DNA of 48,257 nt, taken from NCBI GenBank assembly GCA_020160955.1, contig JAIUOX010000028.1, positions 1-48,257 on the forward strand, written 5' to 3'. The translations under genes were made by a program, and so were the position numbers. Shown piece by piece: positions 25,122-35,030 of this stretch (the first letter of the stretch is position 1; each line of letters begins with the position of its first letter). The notes beneath the pieces were generated by a model. The model saw only the letters and a list, made by a program, of their open reading frames with translations. It made no database searches and was not told where the DNA came from. This DNA is from Pseudomonadota bacterium (GTDB lineage Bacteria > Pseudomonadota > Alphaproteobacteria > Reyranellales > Reyranellaceae).

Positions 25122-26000
25122 TCAGCGAGCAACCCTGCGGTCGTGGTGCCAGGTGAAGATGCCGCTTGCCACCACGACCAGCGCGCCGGCGATCGTCCAG
25201 CCGTCCGGCCAGTCGCCGAACACCACGAAGCCGAACACGGTGGCCCACACCAGCAGCGTGTAGCTGTAGGGCTGCACCGCGCCCGCCTCGGCGTAGTCGA
25301 GCGCCTTGATCAGCGCGTAGTGGGCGACCGCGCCGACCAGCGCGATCACGATCATCAGGACCCACGCCGTCGCGCTCGGCCACTGCCAGCCGATTGGCCC
25401 GACCAGCGTGGTCGCGATCAGCGCGACCAGCGCCGACCACAGCAGCGACGTGTCGGGCGAGTCCTGTCGCGCCGCCAGCCGCGTCAGCACCTGGTAGCCG
25501 GCCCACAGGACGGCGCCGACCAGCGGTAGCAGCACCGGCCAGTCGAGCGCGCGAAAGCCCGGCCGCACGATCAGCAGCACGCCGAGGAAGCCCGCCACGA
25601 CGGCCAGCCAGCGCGCCGGCCCGGCCTTCTCGCCGAGGAACAGGACGCCCAGCGCGATCACGATCAGCGGCGAGGTCGCGGCCACGGCATGGGTGTCGGC
25701 CAGCGGCAGGTAGCGGAAGGCCAGCACGAAGATCGCGCTCTCGATCACCGCGACCAGCGAGCGGATCACCTGCAGGCCGGGTTGCCGGGTGCGCAACGCC
25801 GCGCGCACGCCCTGCCGGCGCACGATGAAGCAGGCGAACAGGAAGACCAGGATGTAGCGGATCCACATCATCTGGCCGACCGGGTAGTCGGCGACCAGGA
25901 ACTTGGCGATCGAGTCCATGCCGGCGAAGCACAGCATCGCCAGCATGGTCAGCAGCGCGCCGAGGGCATTGTTCTTCGATCCCGCGCGGGCTGTTTCCAT
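25122..26000 (-). CDS. EamA/DMT-family transporter (10 helices)
   Basis: This 292-residue inner-membrane protein has the duplicated EamA fold of five plus five helices. The first half contains 'MLAMLCFAGMDSIAKFLVADYPVGQMMWIRY' and 'RYLPLADTHAVAATSPLIVIALGVLFLGEKAG'. The second contains 'ALDYAEAGAVQPYSYTLLVWATVFGFVVFGDWPD'. Such proteins export amino acids or related metabolites. It is convergent with the small secreted gene (3-nt gap). A -10-like TAGACT lies 6 nt before the ATG. Confidence 0.9.
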   Translation of the reverse strand: METARAGSKNNALGALLTMLAMLCFAGMDSIAKFLVADYPVGQMMWIRYILVFLFACFIVRRQGVRAALRTRQPGLQVIRSLVAVIESAIFVLAFRYLPLADTHAVAATSPLIVIALGVLFLGEKAGPARWLAVVAGFLGVLLIVRPGFRALDWPVLLPLVGAVLWAGYQVLTRLAARQDSPDTSLLWSALVALIATTLVGPIGWQWPSATAWVLMIVIALVGAVAHYALIKALDYAEAGAVQPYSYTLLVWATVFGFVVFGDWPDGWTIAGALVVVASGIFTWHHDRRVAR

Positions 26001-26006
26001 ACGGCG

Positions 26007-26012
26007 AGTCTA
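26007..26012 (-). promoter_or_regulatory. -10-like TAGACT six bases before the EamA start
   Basis: On the minus strand TAGACT is followed by CGCCGT and the ATG, with no Shine-Dalgarno between. This geometry implies a leaderless transcript. It matches the spacing seen before the ATPase and acyl-CoA dehydrogenase genes. Confidence 0.35.
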
Positions 26013-26031
26013 GAGCGAAGCCATAACGTTG

Positions 26032-26164
26032 TCCTCCCTGCGCGCGAGCGCGGGGAGGTGTCCGCGTAGCGGACGGAGGGGTCATGAGCCCCTCGACGTG
26101 AGCGCATGACCCCTCCGTCGCCGAAGACGGCGACACCTCCCCATGCTGCCGCATGGGGAGGAAA
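26032..26164. repeat. About 130-bp palindromic repeat, family A, copy 2
   Basis: The core GGGGAGGTGTCCGCGTAGCG, the centre GGAGGGGTCATGA with its complement, and the ACACCTCCCC arm match copy 1 at 1409-1541. The right tip differs (CCATGCTGCCGCATGG instead of a GCGC-rich tip). It is followed at once by a family B repeat, in the gap between the EamA and Rieske genes. Confidence 0.8.
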
Positions 26165-26168
26165 ACCC

Positions 26169-26199
26169 TGTCATCCCGAGCGTAGCGAGGGACCCTTCA
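26169..26199 (-). repeat. CATCCCGAG repeat, family B, supplying a stop codon
   Basis: One unit (with GCGTAGCGAG at its centre). On the minus strand its first bases contain the TGA stop of the Rieske oxygenase gene. Confidence 0.8.
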
Positions 26200-27174
26200 C
26201 CTTGCGTCCAGCAACTCCCTCAACTGCCGGCGGAACGCAACGATCGCGCGGTCGGCGGCGACCAGGCGGTCGTCGGTGGCGTCGAGGCTGACCGCCGGGG
26301 TCTGGGTGACCACGACGCGACGGTCCTGGTCGAGGATGAAGCGGTTGGACACCGCCATCGCCCATTCGAAGGGTTTCGCGACCAAGGGGTTGCGATGGCG
26401 GTGGTAGAGCCGCAGGTAGTAGCGCGTCAGGCGCTCGTTGATCGGCACGAAGGCGATCACGTTCTTGAGGCTGTCCGAGATCGTCAGCCGCCACAGGCCG
26501 GGGAACAGGAAATGCAGGGTCGGTGGCCGCTTGGCCGCCTCGGCGGCCAGCGCCTCGCGGCTGGGCGCCGGCGTGCCGTCGTCGCGCGTGTTGGTCGTCC
26601 AGACCTTGATGCCGGTGGCGTCGGCCTCGACGTGCGGGCCATGCACGCGGGTCTGGCCGCCGCGGCCGATGGTGGTGCGATGGACGATGGCGAGGTGGGC
26701 GACGTCGAGCTGGTTCTCGATGGCGCGCGTGTAGTGCACCGGCCAGTCGACGCGCGACGTGGTCGAGCGCCAGCCGGCATCGTCGAACTCGGGGAAGTAC
26801 GGCGGCTCGGGGACGGTCTCGCGCCGCGCGCCCCACCACAGCCAGACGAAGCCGTGCCGCTCGCACACCGGGTAGGACGTGACCGCCAGGCCCTGCGGGA
26901 TGGTGCCGTCGCGCCCGCTGGCCGGCAAGACGCGGCAGGCGCCGCCGCTGTCGAAGGCGAAGCCGTGGAACGGGCAGACCAGCCGGTCGTCGCACACCGT
27001 GCCGCCGCTCAGCGCCGCGCCGAGATGCGGGCAGCGCTCGTCGTGGGCGTGCGCCCGGCCGTCGGCGGTCCGCCAGAACACGAACCGCCGCCCCAGCCGC
27101 TCCAGCCCGAGCGGCCTGCGGCCGAGCTCGCGGCTTTCGAGCAGGGGGTACCAGTGGTCGAGAGGGACACGCAT
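26197..27174 (-). CDS. Rieske [2Fe-2S] non-heme iron oxygenase, alpha-type subunit
   Basis: This 325-residue oxygenase has the Rieske cluster motifs 'CPHLGAAL' and 'CPFHGFAF' in the N-terminal third (Cys-x-His and Cys-x2-His). The mononuclear iron motif 'NQLDVAHLAIVH' (Asp-x2-His-x4-His) lies in the C-terminal part. It resembles monomeric phenylpropionate, vanillate-demethylase or choline-type aromatic oxygenases; the substrate is open. The start at 27174 (MRVPLDHWYPLL) is chosen because the in-frame upstream stretch encodes only repeat DNA. No reductase gene is adjacent. The stop is inside a family B repeat. Confidence 0.9.
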   Translation of the reverse strand: MRVPLDHWYPLLESRELGRRPLGLERLGRRFVFWRTADGRAHAHDERCPHLGAALSGGTVCDDRLVCPFHGFAFDSGGACRVLPASGRDGTIPQGLAVTSYPVCERHGFVWLWWGARRETVPEPPYFPEFDDAGWRSTTSRVDWPVHYTRAIENQLDVAHLAIVHRTTIGRGGQTRVHGPHVEADATGIKVWTTNTRDDGTPAPSREALAAEAAKRPPTLHFLFPGLWRLTISDSLKNVIAFVPINERLTRYYLRLYHRHRNPLVAKPFEWAMAVSNRFILDQDRRVVVTQTPAVSLDATDDRLVAADRAIVAFRRQLRELLDAR

Positions 27175-27209
27175 TTGGACAGGATACGACCAGATCGGCC
27201 GGTCCGGAT

Positions 27210-27300
27210 GAAGGGTCCCTCGCTGCGCTCGGGATGACAGGAAAAGTGCGTCATCCCGAGCGCCCCTTCTTGTCATCCCGAGCGCAGCGAGGGACCTTTC
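27210..27300. repeat. CATCCCGAG repeat cluster, family B, inverted plus direct copies
   Basis: An inverted unit (27210-27239), a shortened direct unit (27250-27269) and a full direct unit (27271-27300). The arrangement mirrors the cluster at 18419-18537. Confidence 0.85.
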
Positions 27301-27310
27301 CTCATCGTCC

Positions 27311-27341
27311 TTGACTTTGCTGCGCTGCAGCACCATATACC
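27311..27341 (+). promoter_or_regulatory. Sigma70-like promoter of the RNA helicase gene
   Basis: TTGACT at 27311-27316 matches a -35 box. A -10 candidate lies at CATATA (27334-27339, 17-bp spacer) or TATACC (27336-27341, 19-bp spacer). It is the best promoter match in this gap and stands on an otherwise GC-rich background. Confidence 0.45.
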
Positions 27342-27510
27342 GGTCACTCCGCGAGTTCGCGGGGGCCAGGTTTCTCGCGATCGCGCGACGCGCCCGTCAG
27401 AGGCGCTTCATCCCGAGACAATCTCCCAGAAGCAAGAACCCTCCCAGCCGCGCGCGGGAAGGGGTCCCAGGGTCTCTCCGCTGGAGCGACCGACAGGATA
27501 GTTTTTTCCA

Positions 27511-29379
<1,869 letters not shown>

Positions 29380-29430
29380 CTCACCCTCTTTCTCCTCTCC
29401 CCCGCGAGGGGGAGAGGCCGGGTGAGGGGG
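29380..29430. terminator. Palindrome between convergent helicase and dehydrogenase genes
   Basis: CTCTCCCCC at 29395-29403 and GGGGGAGAG at 29408-29416 are perfect complements around GCGA. An outer pair CTCACC/GGTGAG extends the stem. It lies between two convergent stop codons and can terminate both strands. No U-run on either side, so Rho independence is doubtful. Confidence 0.5.
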
Positions 29431-29434
29431 ATCC

Positions 29435-30388
29435 TCAGATGATCCCTTCCTCCTTGAAGATCTCCAGGCACTTCCTCAGCGCCCGCTCGTAGCGGGCGCG
29501 TTCCTGTGCCATCGACGCAGCGTCCCACGGGAAGAAGCCGTGGCCGGTTTTCATGCCGATGCGGCCGGCGTCGACGTTGCGCTGCAGGACCGGCGGCGGG
29601 CCGTCGGCGTTGCTGAGGTCGGGCCAGATGATCTTGGCGACGGCGCAGGTCGTGTCCCAGCCCGAGTGCTCCTTCTGCACGATCGGGCCGGCCGCGGCGT
29701 AGCGGAAGCCGAACGACAGCCGCACCGTGGCGTCGATGTCCTCGGGCGAGGCGACGCCCTGCTCGATCAGCCACAGCGCCTCGCGCATCAGCGCGCCCTG
29801 GATGCGGTTGCCGAGGAAGCCGATCACGTCCTTCCTGACCTGCACCGGGCGCTTGCCGAGCGAGGTCATGATCGCGCCGACCTTTTCGGCAAGTGCTGCG
29901 TCGGTGTGGACCGAGCGCACGACCTCGACCAGCGGGATCAGGCTGGCCGGCATGAAGAAGTGCAGGCCCATCATGCGCGACTGCGTCTTCAGTCCCTTGC
30001 CGATCTCGCTGATCGGGAACGACGACGAGTTCGAGGTCAGCGCGGCGTCGGGCCGCGCCAGCGCCTCCATCTCGGCGAACAGCTTGCGCTTCAGCTCGAG
30101 ATCCTCGGTCACCGTCTCGACCGCGAGCGTGATCTCCTTCCAGTTGGCCTCGGGCAGGGTGGCGAAGGTCGCGAGCCCGCTGGTGTCGGCCGGCTTGCCC
30201 ATCGCCTCGAGCGCCTTGGCGCAGGCCGCGGGCAGGCCGTCGCGCGTGGCGGCCGAGCGCGACACCACGTCGACCTTCCAGCCGCCGCCCAGGAACATGG
30301 CGATGATGCCGACACCCATTGTGCCGCCCCCCAATACCAGGGCGTGGCCCGGGGCTTGCCCTCCCGCATGGCGTTCGCTTTGCGACAT
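29435..30388 (-). CDS. 3-hydroxyacyl-CoA dehydrogenase (single-domain)
   Basis: This 317-residue enzyme starts MSQSERHAGGQAPGHALVLGGGTMGVGIIAMFL. The NAD-binding glycine loop is GGGTMGVG. 'ALTSNSSSFPISEI' carries the catalytic-region Ser, and 'MMGLHFFMPASLIPLVEVV' holds the active-site His of the HxFxP-like motif. 'GFLGNRIQGALMREAL' begins the C-terminal dimerisation domain. It oxidises L-3-hydroxyacyl-CoA in beta-oxidation or a related lactone or hydroxy-acid pathway. GGAGG precedes the ATG at 30388. It is divergent from the crotonase at 30467. Confidence 0.93.
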   Translation of the reverse strand: MSQSERHAGGQAPGHALVLGGGTMGVGIIAMFLGGGWKVDVVSRSAATRDGLPAACAKALEAMGKPADTSGLATFATLPEANWKEITLAVETVTEDLELKRKLFAEMEALARPDAALTSNSSSFPISEIGKGLKTQSRMMGLHFFMPASLIPLVEVVRSVHTDAALAEKVGAIMTSLGKRPVQVRKDVIGFLGNRIQGALMREALWLIEQGVASPEDIDATVRLSFGFRYAAAGPIVQKEHSGWDTTCAVAKIIWPDLSNADGPPPVLQRNVDAGRIGMKTGHGFFPWDAASMAQERARYERALRKCLEIFKEEGII

Positions 30389-30466
30389 TGTGCTCCCTCC
30401 CAACTCGACGGCGGCCCCGCGGGCGGGGCAATATCCCGGCTCACACATTCACCCGTGGGGGAAACG

Positions 30467-31243
30467 ATGAGCGGCACTTACAAGGATATCGGCGTCTCGA
30501 GCGAAGGTCATGTCGGCATCGTCGAGATCCAGCGGCCGCCGCACAACTTCTTCGACAACGCGCTGATCAACCAGATCGCCGACGCCTTCGAGGCGTTCGA
30601 CCGCGACAACAACATCCGCGCCTACGTGCTGTGCGCCCAGGGCAAGTCGTTCTGCGCCGGCGCCGACTTCCAGAACCGTCCCTCGACCGGCAGCCAGTCG
30701 GAGAGCGGCAAGCACCTCTACAAGGAGGCGACCCGCCTGTTCCGCGCCAAGAAGCCCAGCATCGCCGCGGTGCAGGGCCCGGCGATCGGCGGCGGCCTCG
30801 GCCTCGCCGTGATGGCCGACTTCCGCGTCACCTGCCCGGAGGGCCGCTTCGCCGCCAACTTCACGCGGCTGGGCTTCCATCCCGGCTTCTCGCTGACCTA
30901 CACGCTGCCGCGCCTGATCGGCCAGCAGCGCGCCAACCTGATGTTCTACACGGGCCGTCGCATCGGCGGCGAGGAAGCCGTGGCGTGGGGCCTGGCCGAC
31001 GTGCTGGTGCCGCTGGCCGACGTGCGCAAGGGCGCGATGGACCTCGCCAAGGAGATCGCCGAGTGCGCGCCGCTGGCGCTCCTGTCGACGCGCGAGACGA
31101 TGCGCCGCGGCTTCGCCGACGGCGCCGAGGCGGCGACCGAGCGCGAGCTGGTCGAGCAGGACTGGACGCGCAAGACCGAGGACTTCAAGGAAGGCGTGAA
31201 GTCGTACGCCGAGAAGCGCTCCGGCAACTTCAAGGGCCGCTGA
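30467..31243 (+). CDS. Enoyl-CoA hydratase/isomerase (crotonase family)
   Basis: This 258-residue crotonase has the first oxyanion loop 'AQGKSFCAGADFQNRP' and the second 'AAVQGPAIGGGLGLAVMADFRV'. They are followed by 'GFHPGFSLTYTLPRLIG' and C-terminal 'SYAEKRSGNFKGR'. It starts in an ATG preceded by GGGGGAAACG. It precedes an SDR gene by 7 nt and is divergent from the 3-hydroxyacyl-CoA dehydrogenase, so together the three supply hydratase and two dehydrogenase steps of an acyl-CoA pathway. Confidence 0.93.
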   Translation: MSGTYKDIGVSSEGHVGIVEIQRPPHNFFDNALINQIADAFEAFDRDNNIRAYVLCAQGKSFCAGADFQNRPSTGSQSESGKHLYKEATRLFRAKKPSIAAVQGPAIGGGLGLAVMADFRVTCPEGRFAANFTRLGFHPGFSLTYTLPRLIGQQRANLMFYTGRRIGGEEAVAWGLADVLVPLADVRKGAMDLAKEIAECAPLALLSTRETMRRGFADGAEAATERELVEQDWTRKTEDFKEGVKSYAEKRSGNFKGR

Positions 31244-31250
31244 GGTCGCG

Positions 31251-32054
31251 ATGGCACAGGTCTCTGGAAAGGTCGCCATCGTCACCGGTGGCGCCTCGGG
31301 CATCGGCGAGGCCTGTGCTCTCACGCTCGCCCGCGAGGGCGCGGCAGTATTGGTCACCGACGTCGACGACGCGCTGGGCAAGGGCGTCGTCGAGCGCATC
31401 GCCAAGGCGGGCGGCAAGGCGCGCTACCTGCACCACGACGTGCGCGACGAGGCGACCTGGCCCGGCGTGATCGCCGACGCCGAGAAGGCGTTCGGCCGGC
31501 TCGACATCATGGTCGCCAATGCCGGCATCGGCATCATGGCGCCGATCGAGCAGATGACGCTGGCCGACTGGCAGCGCCAGCAGGCGATCAACCTCGACGG
31601 CGTGTTCCTGTCGGTGAAGCACGCGATCCCGGCGCTGCGCCGGGCCGGCGGCGGCTCGATCGTGCTGATGTCGTCGATCGCCGGCCTGCGCGGCGCGCCC
31701 GGGCTGGCGGCCTATTCCGCCACCAAGGGCGGCGTGCGGCTGTTCGCCAAGTCGGTGGCGCTGGAATGCGCGGCCGACAACATCCGCTGCAACTCGGTGC
31801 ATCCCGGCATCATCGCCACGCCGATCTGGGGCAAGATCCCGACCGGTGCCGAGGGCAACCGGCGCAACGCGCCGATCGACCCGGCCGAGCGCTCGGCCAT
31901 GGTGACGCCGCTGGTCCGCGTCGGCGAGGCGCAGGACATCGCCAACGGCGTGCTGTTCCTGTGCACCGAGGCGGCCAACTACATGACCGGCCAGGAACTG
32001 GTGATCGACGGCGGCATCACCGCCGGCGGCCGCGCCGCGCCGCGCAAGGCCTGA
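31251..32054 (+). CDS. Short-chain dehydrogenase/reductase
   Basis: This 267-residue SDR has TGGASGIGE at the cofactor site, NAG ('VANAGIGI'), the catalytic 'IVLMSSIAGLRG' Ser, and Tyr-x3-Lys in 'YSATKGG'. The C-terminal 'NYMTGQELVIDGG' is canonical. It follows the crotonase by 7 nt. The stop overlaps the next start by 1 nt. It probably oxidises a hydroxyacyl or related alcohol in this cluster. Confidence 0.94.
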   Translation: MAQVSGKVAIVTGGASGIGEACALTLAREGAAVLVTDVDDALGKGVVERIAKAGGKARYLHHDVRDEATWPGVIADAEKAFGRLDIMVANAGIGIMAPIEQMTLADWQRQQAINLDGVFLSVKHAIPALRRAGGGSIVLMSSIAGLRGAPGLAAYSATKGGVRLFAKSVALECAADNIRCNSVHPGIIATPIWGKIPTGAEGNRRNAPIDPAERSAMVTPLVRVGEAQDIANGVLFLCTEAANYMTGQELVIDGGITAGGRAAPRKA

Positions 32055-32461
32055 TGCTGCCGGTGGCCGGGGCCGCGTCCGCGCTGTGGATCGTGGTGGC
32101 GGCGCTGTCCGGCGCCGTCGCGGTCGCGCTGGGCGCCTTCGCCGCGCACGGACTGGATCTCTCGACGACGGCCGGCGTGAAGGCCCGCGAGTGGCTGCAG
32201 ACCGGCAGCCACTACGCGATGATCCACGCGCTGGCGATGATCGGCGTCGTGGTCCTCGTCCGCACCGGCGGGCTCAGCGGCGGCGGCTTCGCGACCGCGG
32301 CGCAGGTCCTGTTCGCGGTCGGCTGCGTGCTGTTCCCCGGCGCGCTCTACCTGATGGCCTTCGGCGCCCCGCGCTGGCTCGGCGCCGTCGCCCCGATCGG
32401 CGGCAGCGCCTTCATCCTCGGCTGGCTGAGTTTGGCCGTCGCGGCATTCTTGGCCAAATAG
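32054..32461 (+). CDS. DUF423-family small membrane protein
   Basis: This 135-residue protein has four helices and the DUF423 signatures 'ALSGAVAVALGAFAAHGL', 'WLQTGSHYAMIHALAMI' and 'GCVLFPGALYLMAFGAPRWLGAVAPIGGSAFILGWLSL'. The family is widespread and uncharacterised. The ATG overlaps the SDR stop, so it is the last gene of that operon. Confidence 0.92.
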   Translation: MLPVAGAASALWIVVAALSGAVAVALGAFAAHGLDLSTTAGVKAREWLQTGSHYAMIHALAMIGVVVLVRTGGLSGGGFATAAQVLFAVGCVLFPGALYLMAFGAPRWLGAVAPIGGSAFILGWLSLAVAAFLAK

Positions 32462-32463
32462 CC

Positions 32464-32473
32464 GTCATCCCGA
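32464..32473 (+). repeat. Truncated CATCCCGAG repeat remnant next to the low-GC cassette
   Basis: GTCATCCCGA, the first 10 bases of the family B unit, is followed by unrelated CCCGAGCCTGGCG. It is the last host-like sequence before the AT-richer segment. Its shortness makes chance possible. Confidence 0.35.
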
Positions 32474-32529
32474 CCCGAGCCTGGCGTGGCGGAGTGAGCT
32501 CCCTTCCTGGAATTGGCCCCACAACCTAC

Positions 32530-32549
32530 GGGAGCAGGTTTGTGCTCCT
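32530..32549 (+). terminator. Weak hairpin downstream of the DUF423 operon
   Basis: GGAGCA at 32531-32536 and TGCTCC at 32543-32548 can pair around GGTTTG. The following TATTGCCTTTA is AT-rich but not a T-run. The rest of the 197-nt gap to the next gene shows no clear promoter or reading frame. Confidence 0.3.
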
Positions 32550-32658
32550 ATTGCCTTTATGGTTTGCTTGGGCGAAGCTTCAGACGCAGTGAATACCGTA
32601 GGACGCTGCAAATCTCGGGGTTGGGGGCCATCGGGGTCATGAAAGCTGTGTGCTTGGT

Positions 32659-34095
32659 ATGAGCGTATTCGCGCGCGTCCGGGCTTTGATCCGGCCGGAG
32701 GTCGATCGGACCTACACGACCGACCTCAAGCCCCTGATGGACTTTTCTACGGTCGATCTGGACAAGATCCGAACAGACCTGACGCTGATCAAGCGGGGCG
32801 CCGAAAGAGGTGGGAGAAACGAGCCTCCACCGAACGCCACCGAGATGGACGAGGTCGAACTCGAGATTGTGAGCGCGGTTACGTCGCTGCGTGCGGAAGC
32901 CTTTGATAACTATCACAAGCAAGCGTCAGCGTATGACGGCCGATTGGCGAGGCTGGACCTGCGGACGATCGTTCCGGAAGTGAAGACCATGCTTCACGAC
33001 GCCGAAGCCGATTTCAGCGCAGAAGCCACAAAAGACACCAACCACGTTTTTGCAAAGAAGGTCGAGGTAACGGAGGCGGAGGCCGCCTACCAAAAATTCA
33101 GGGCCCGTCACGAACTCGAGAAGCTGCCCGAAATCGAAAAGAACCCCGTTCTCGCGTTTGGAATACTCTTGGTGATTTTCATTGGCGAGACCGCTGCAAA
33201 CTCCAGTTTCTTCAGTGCCACCCATCCCAGCGGTCTGTTCGGAGCGCTATTCGAAGCGGCGGCTATTTCTCTGATCAACTTGGCGACGGGCTTTCTGCTG
33301 GGCATCTTTCCGCTTCGATATATTCGGCTGCCGTCGATGCTTTGGCGCATCCCAATGTTCGTCTTGACGATTCTTCTCATTGGCTTGGCTGTCGCATTCA
33401 ATTTCTTCGCTGCCCACTATCGGGATGCGTTCTCTGAAGTTCCGCCGGATGCCGAGAACTTCATGCTTCTCGCGTCTCGCATGGCGCTGGCGAGCTTGTT
33501 GAAGGGGCAGTATGTCCTGCAAGGATTCCAATCCTACCTGATGGTCTTGGTTGGGCTTCTCGTGTTCACCTATGCGACATACAAGGGGCTGTCCTGGTTG
33601 GACCCGTATCCGGGCTATGGCTCGGTTTATCGGCGCATGCAATCGAGACTGCAGGAATATCTGCACCTGATCGAGGTACTGGTACGCAATCTGCAGGACC
33701 GAAAAGACCAAGCCATTAGCGAGTTGCGAGAGTCGATCACGGACATCAGGCGTCGTGATGAGGAGTACGGCGTCGTCATCGCCGAGCGCAGCCGTCTCAC
33801 CCATCGCTACAATTCTTTTCTGGATAGCCTTGAGCGGGCTGCCGCCTCGCTACTGTCTGGTTACCGCGAGCACAATCGCTTGGCACGAACGCTTCCGCCG
33901 CCGCCCAGCTTCAGCAAGGCCTGGGAGGCAAACTGGATGCGGGAGACTGTCCTGGCGGACGAAAACAAGGAGGAACGCCAGAAAGCCGTTCAGGAACTGC
34001 TTGAGGCGATCGCTCAATCGCAAGTCAAGTTGCTAGAGGCGTTCACCAACGCACTGAAGGAGTACGAGAAGCTCCGTGATTTCGGGCGGGTCTAG
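32659..34095 (+). CDS. Cassette gene 1: four-helix membrane protein with long cytoplasmic helices
   Basis: This 478-residue protein of no named family starts with about 160 mostly helical, charged residues (for example 'EMDEVELEIVSAVTSLRAEAFDNYHKQASAYDGRLARLDLR'). Four membrane helices follow near 164-181 (AFGILLVIFIGETAANSSFF), 193-218, 231-251 and 288-308. The last 165 residues are again helical and coiled-coil-like ('RMQSRLQEYLHLIEVLVRNLQDRKDQAISELRE'). The buried Glu177-Asn181 segment is unusual. It is the first of four closely spaced genes ending in MotA/MotB-like proteins. Base composition is lower in GC than flanking DNA. A GTG at 32650 would add three residues. It could be a scaffold or sensor of the stator complex. 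Confidence 0.8.
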   Translation: MSVFARVRALIRPEVDRTYTTDLKPLMDFSTVDLDKIRTDLTLIKRGAERGGRNEPPPNATEMDEVELEIVSAVTSLRAEAFDNYHKQASAYDGRLARLDLRTIVPEVKTMLHDAEADFSAEATKDTNHVFAKKVEVTEAEAAYQKFRARHELEKLPEIEKNPVLAFGILLVIFIGETAANSSFFSATHPSGLFGALFEAAAISLINLATGFLLGIFPLRYIRLPSMLWRIPMFVLTILLIGLAVAFNFFAAHYRDAFSEVPPDAENFMLLASRMALASLLKGQYVLQGFQSYLMVLVGLLVFTYATYKGLSWLDPYPGYGSVYRRMQSRLQEYLHLIEVLVRNLQDRKDQAISELRESITDIRRRDEEYGVVIAERSRLTHRYNSFLDSLERAAASLLSGYREHNRLARTLPPPPSFSKAWEANWMRETVLADENKEERQKAVQELLEAIAQSQVKLLEAFTNALKEYEKLRDFGRV

Positions 34096-34104
34096 GAGAG
34101 CCGA

Positions 34105-35022
34105 ATGGGACTCTATTCTTCCAAGAGGCGGCCCGGAGGCAGGCCTGCGGCGATGGGAGGCAGCAAGTCTCGGATGCAGTCCATCCTTGGCATGCTTTTG
34201 ATCGCTACCTTTGCTGTCGTCGTCGGTGTCGTGCTTTGGCTCTCGTTCTCGGAGAAGGATACTCGGATCGAACTCAGCGCTGTGGATCTATGTCCCAAGG
34301 ATCAGGCGCGCCGGCCCCCGGCCTTGTATGCTGTCCTAGTGGATCAGACCGATCCGCTAAATGAACTGGCGCGAGCCTCTGTGGCCAACGAAGTACTCCA
34401 GCGGCTTCAGTTGGATCTCGAGGGCGGTGGTGATTCGCCAGCTAACCGGCTTGCCAAGGTCGAAGTCTGGACCTTTACCAATGGGGGGGCCGGCAAAAAG
34501 GACAACTACCGCGTTGGGAACACGGATGTGCAGCTGACCAAAGTGCTCAGCATGTGCAACCCCGGGTCGCCAGCTAAGTGGGACTACCTGTACCGCAACG
34601 TCGATGTGGTGAAGCGGCAACATCAGCGTTTTTATGCGTCGTTGAAGCAGATCTTGGATCAAAGCCTGGCCTTTCCCGAAGCGCCGAGATCACCGATCAT
34701 CGAAGCGCTATACGGGATTGGTGCCAAGGTTTTCTCGGCTCCTGAAGTCTCCGACGCGAAGAAGCAGCTGATTCTCGTTTCCGATCTGGTGCAGGGAACG
34801 CAGGACCTGAATTTCTTCCAATCAGGATACAAGCCCAACTTCGCCTCCTGGCGTTCGACCCCGAATGGTCGCCAGACACTTCCCGAGCTTCGAGATGTGG
34901 CGGTGACGGCGATCGTCATTCCGGGAACGCGGCCGGACCTACAGACGGAGAATTTGCTCGGCTTCTGGGGCGGTCTATTCCAGGCCGCGGGGGCGCATCC
35001 CACCTTCATCCGCAAGCCTTAG
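34105..35022 (+). CDS. Cassette gene 2: membrane-anchored vWA-like periplasmic protein
   Basis: This 305-residue protein has a short basic cytoplasmic N-terminus, one membrane helix (residues 24-47, QSILGMLLIATFAVVVGVVLW) and a periplasmic domain. 'ALYAVLVDQTDPLNELAR' (Asp80-x-Thr82) resembles the metal-binding DxT/S opening of vWA domains. 'KQLILVSDLVQGTQDLNFF' (222-239) resembles their later Asp-containing strand. A conserved-looking 'MCNPGSP' sits at 150-156 and 'SPIIEALYGI' at 196-205. The vWA match is partial and the third metal loop is not obvious. An AGGAGAG ribosome site lies 5 nt upstream, 9 nt after gene 1. It could bind a periplasmic or cell-wall cue for the complex. Confidence 0.75.
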   Translation: MGLYSSKRRPGGRPAAMGGSKSRMQSILGMLLIATFAVVVGVVLWLSFSEKDTRIELSAVDLCPKDQARRPPALYAVLVDQTDPLNELARASVANEVLQRLQLDLEGGGDSPANRLAKVEVWTFTNGGAGKKDNYRVGNTDVQLTKVLSMCNPGSPAKWDYLYRNVDVVKRQHQRFYASLKQILDQSLAFPEAPRSPIIEALYGIGAKVFSAPEVSDAKKQLILVSDLVQGTQDLNFFQSGYKPNFASWRSTPNGRQTLPELRDVAVTAIVIPGTRPDLQTENLLGFWGGLFQAAGAHPTFIRKP

Positions 35023-35030
35023 GTGATGCG

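Larger units (their letters stand above)
27175..27510. other. 336-nt intergenic region: repeats, promoter and helicase leader
   Basis: Between the divergent Rieske and helicase genes there is no credible coding sequence. The left half (27210-27300) is a family B repeat cluster. The right half holds a sigma70-like promoter at 27311-27341 and an untranslated leader of roughly 160 nt running to the GTG start. Long leaders are common on DEAD-box helicase mRNAs and often mediate autoregulation or cold response; that is inferred here. No tRNA or riboswitch was recognised. Confidence 0.6.

Noticed and set aside
32462..32658. Search for a promoter upstream of the four-gene cassette
   Set aside because: Several TTGnnn words occur but none has a suitable -10 at 16-18 bp, so no promoter is called.
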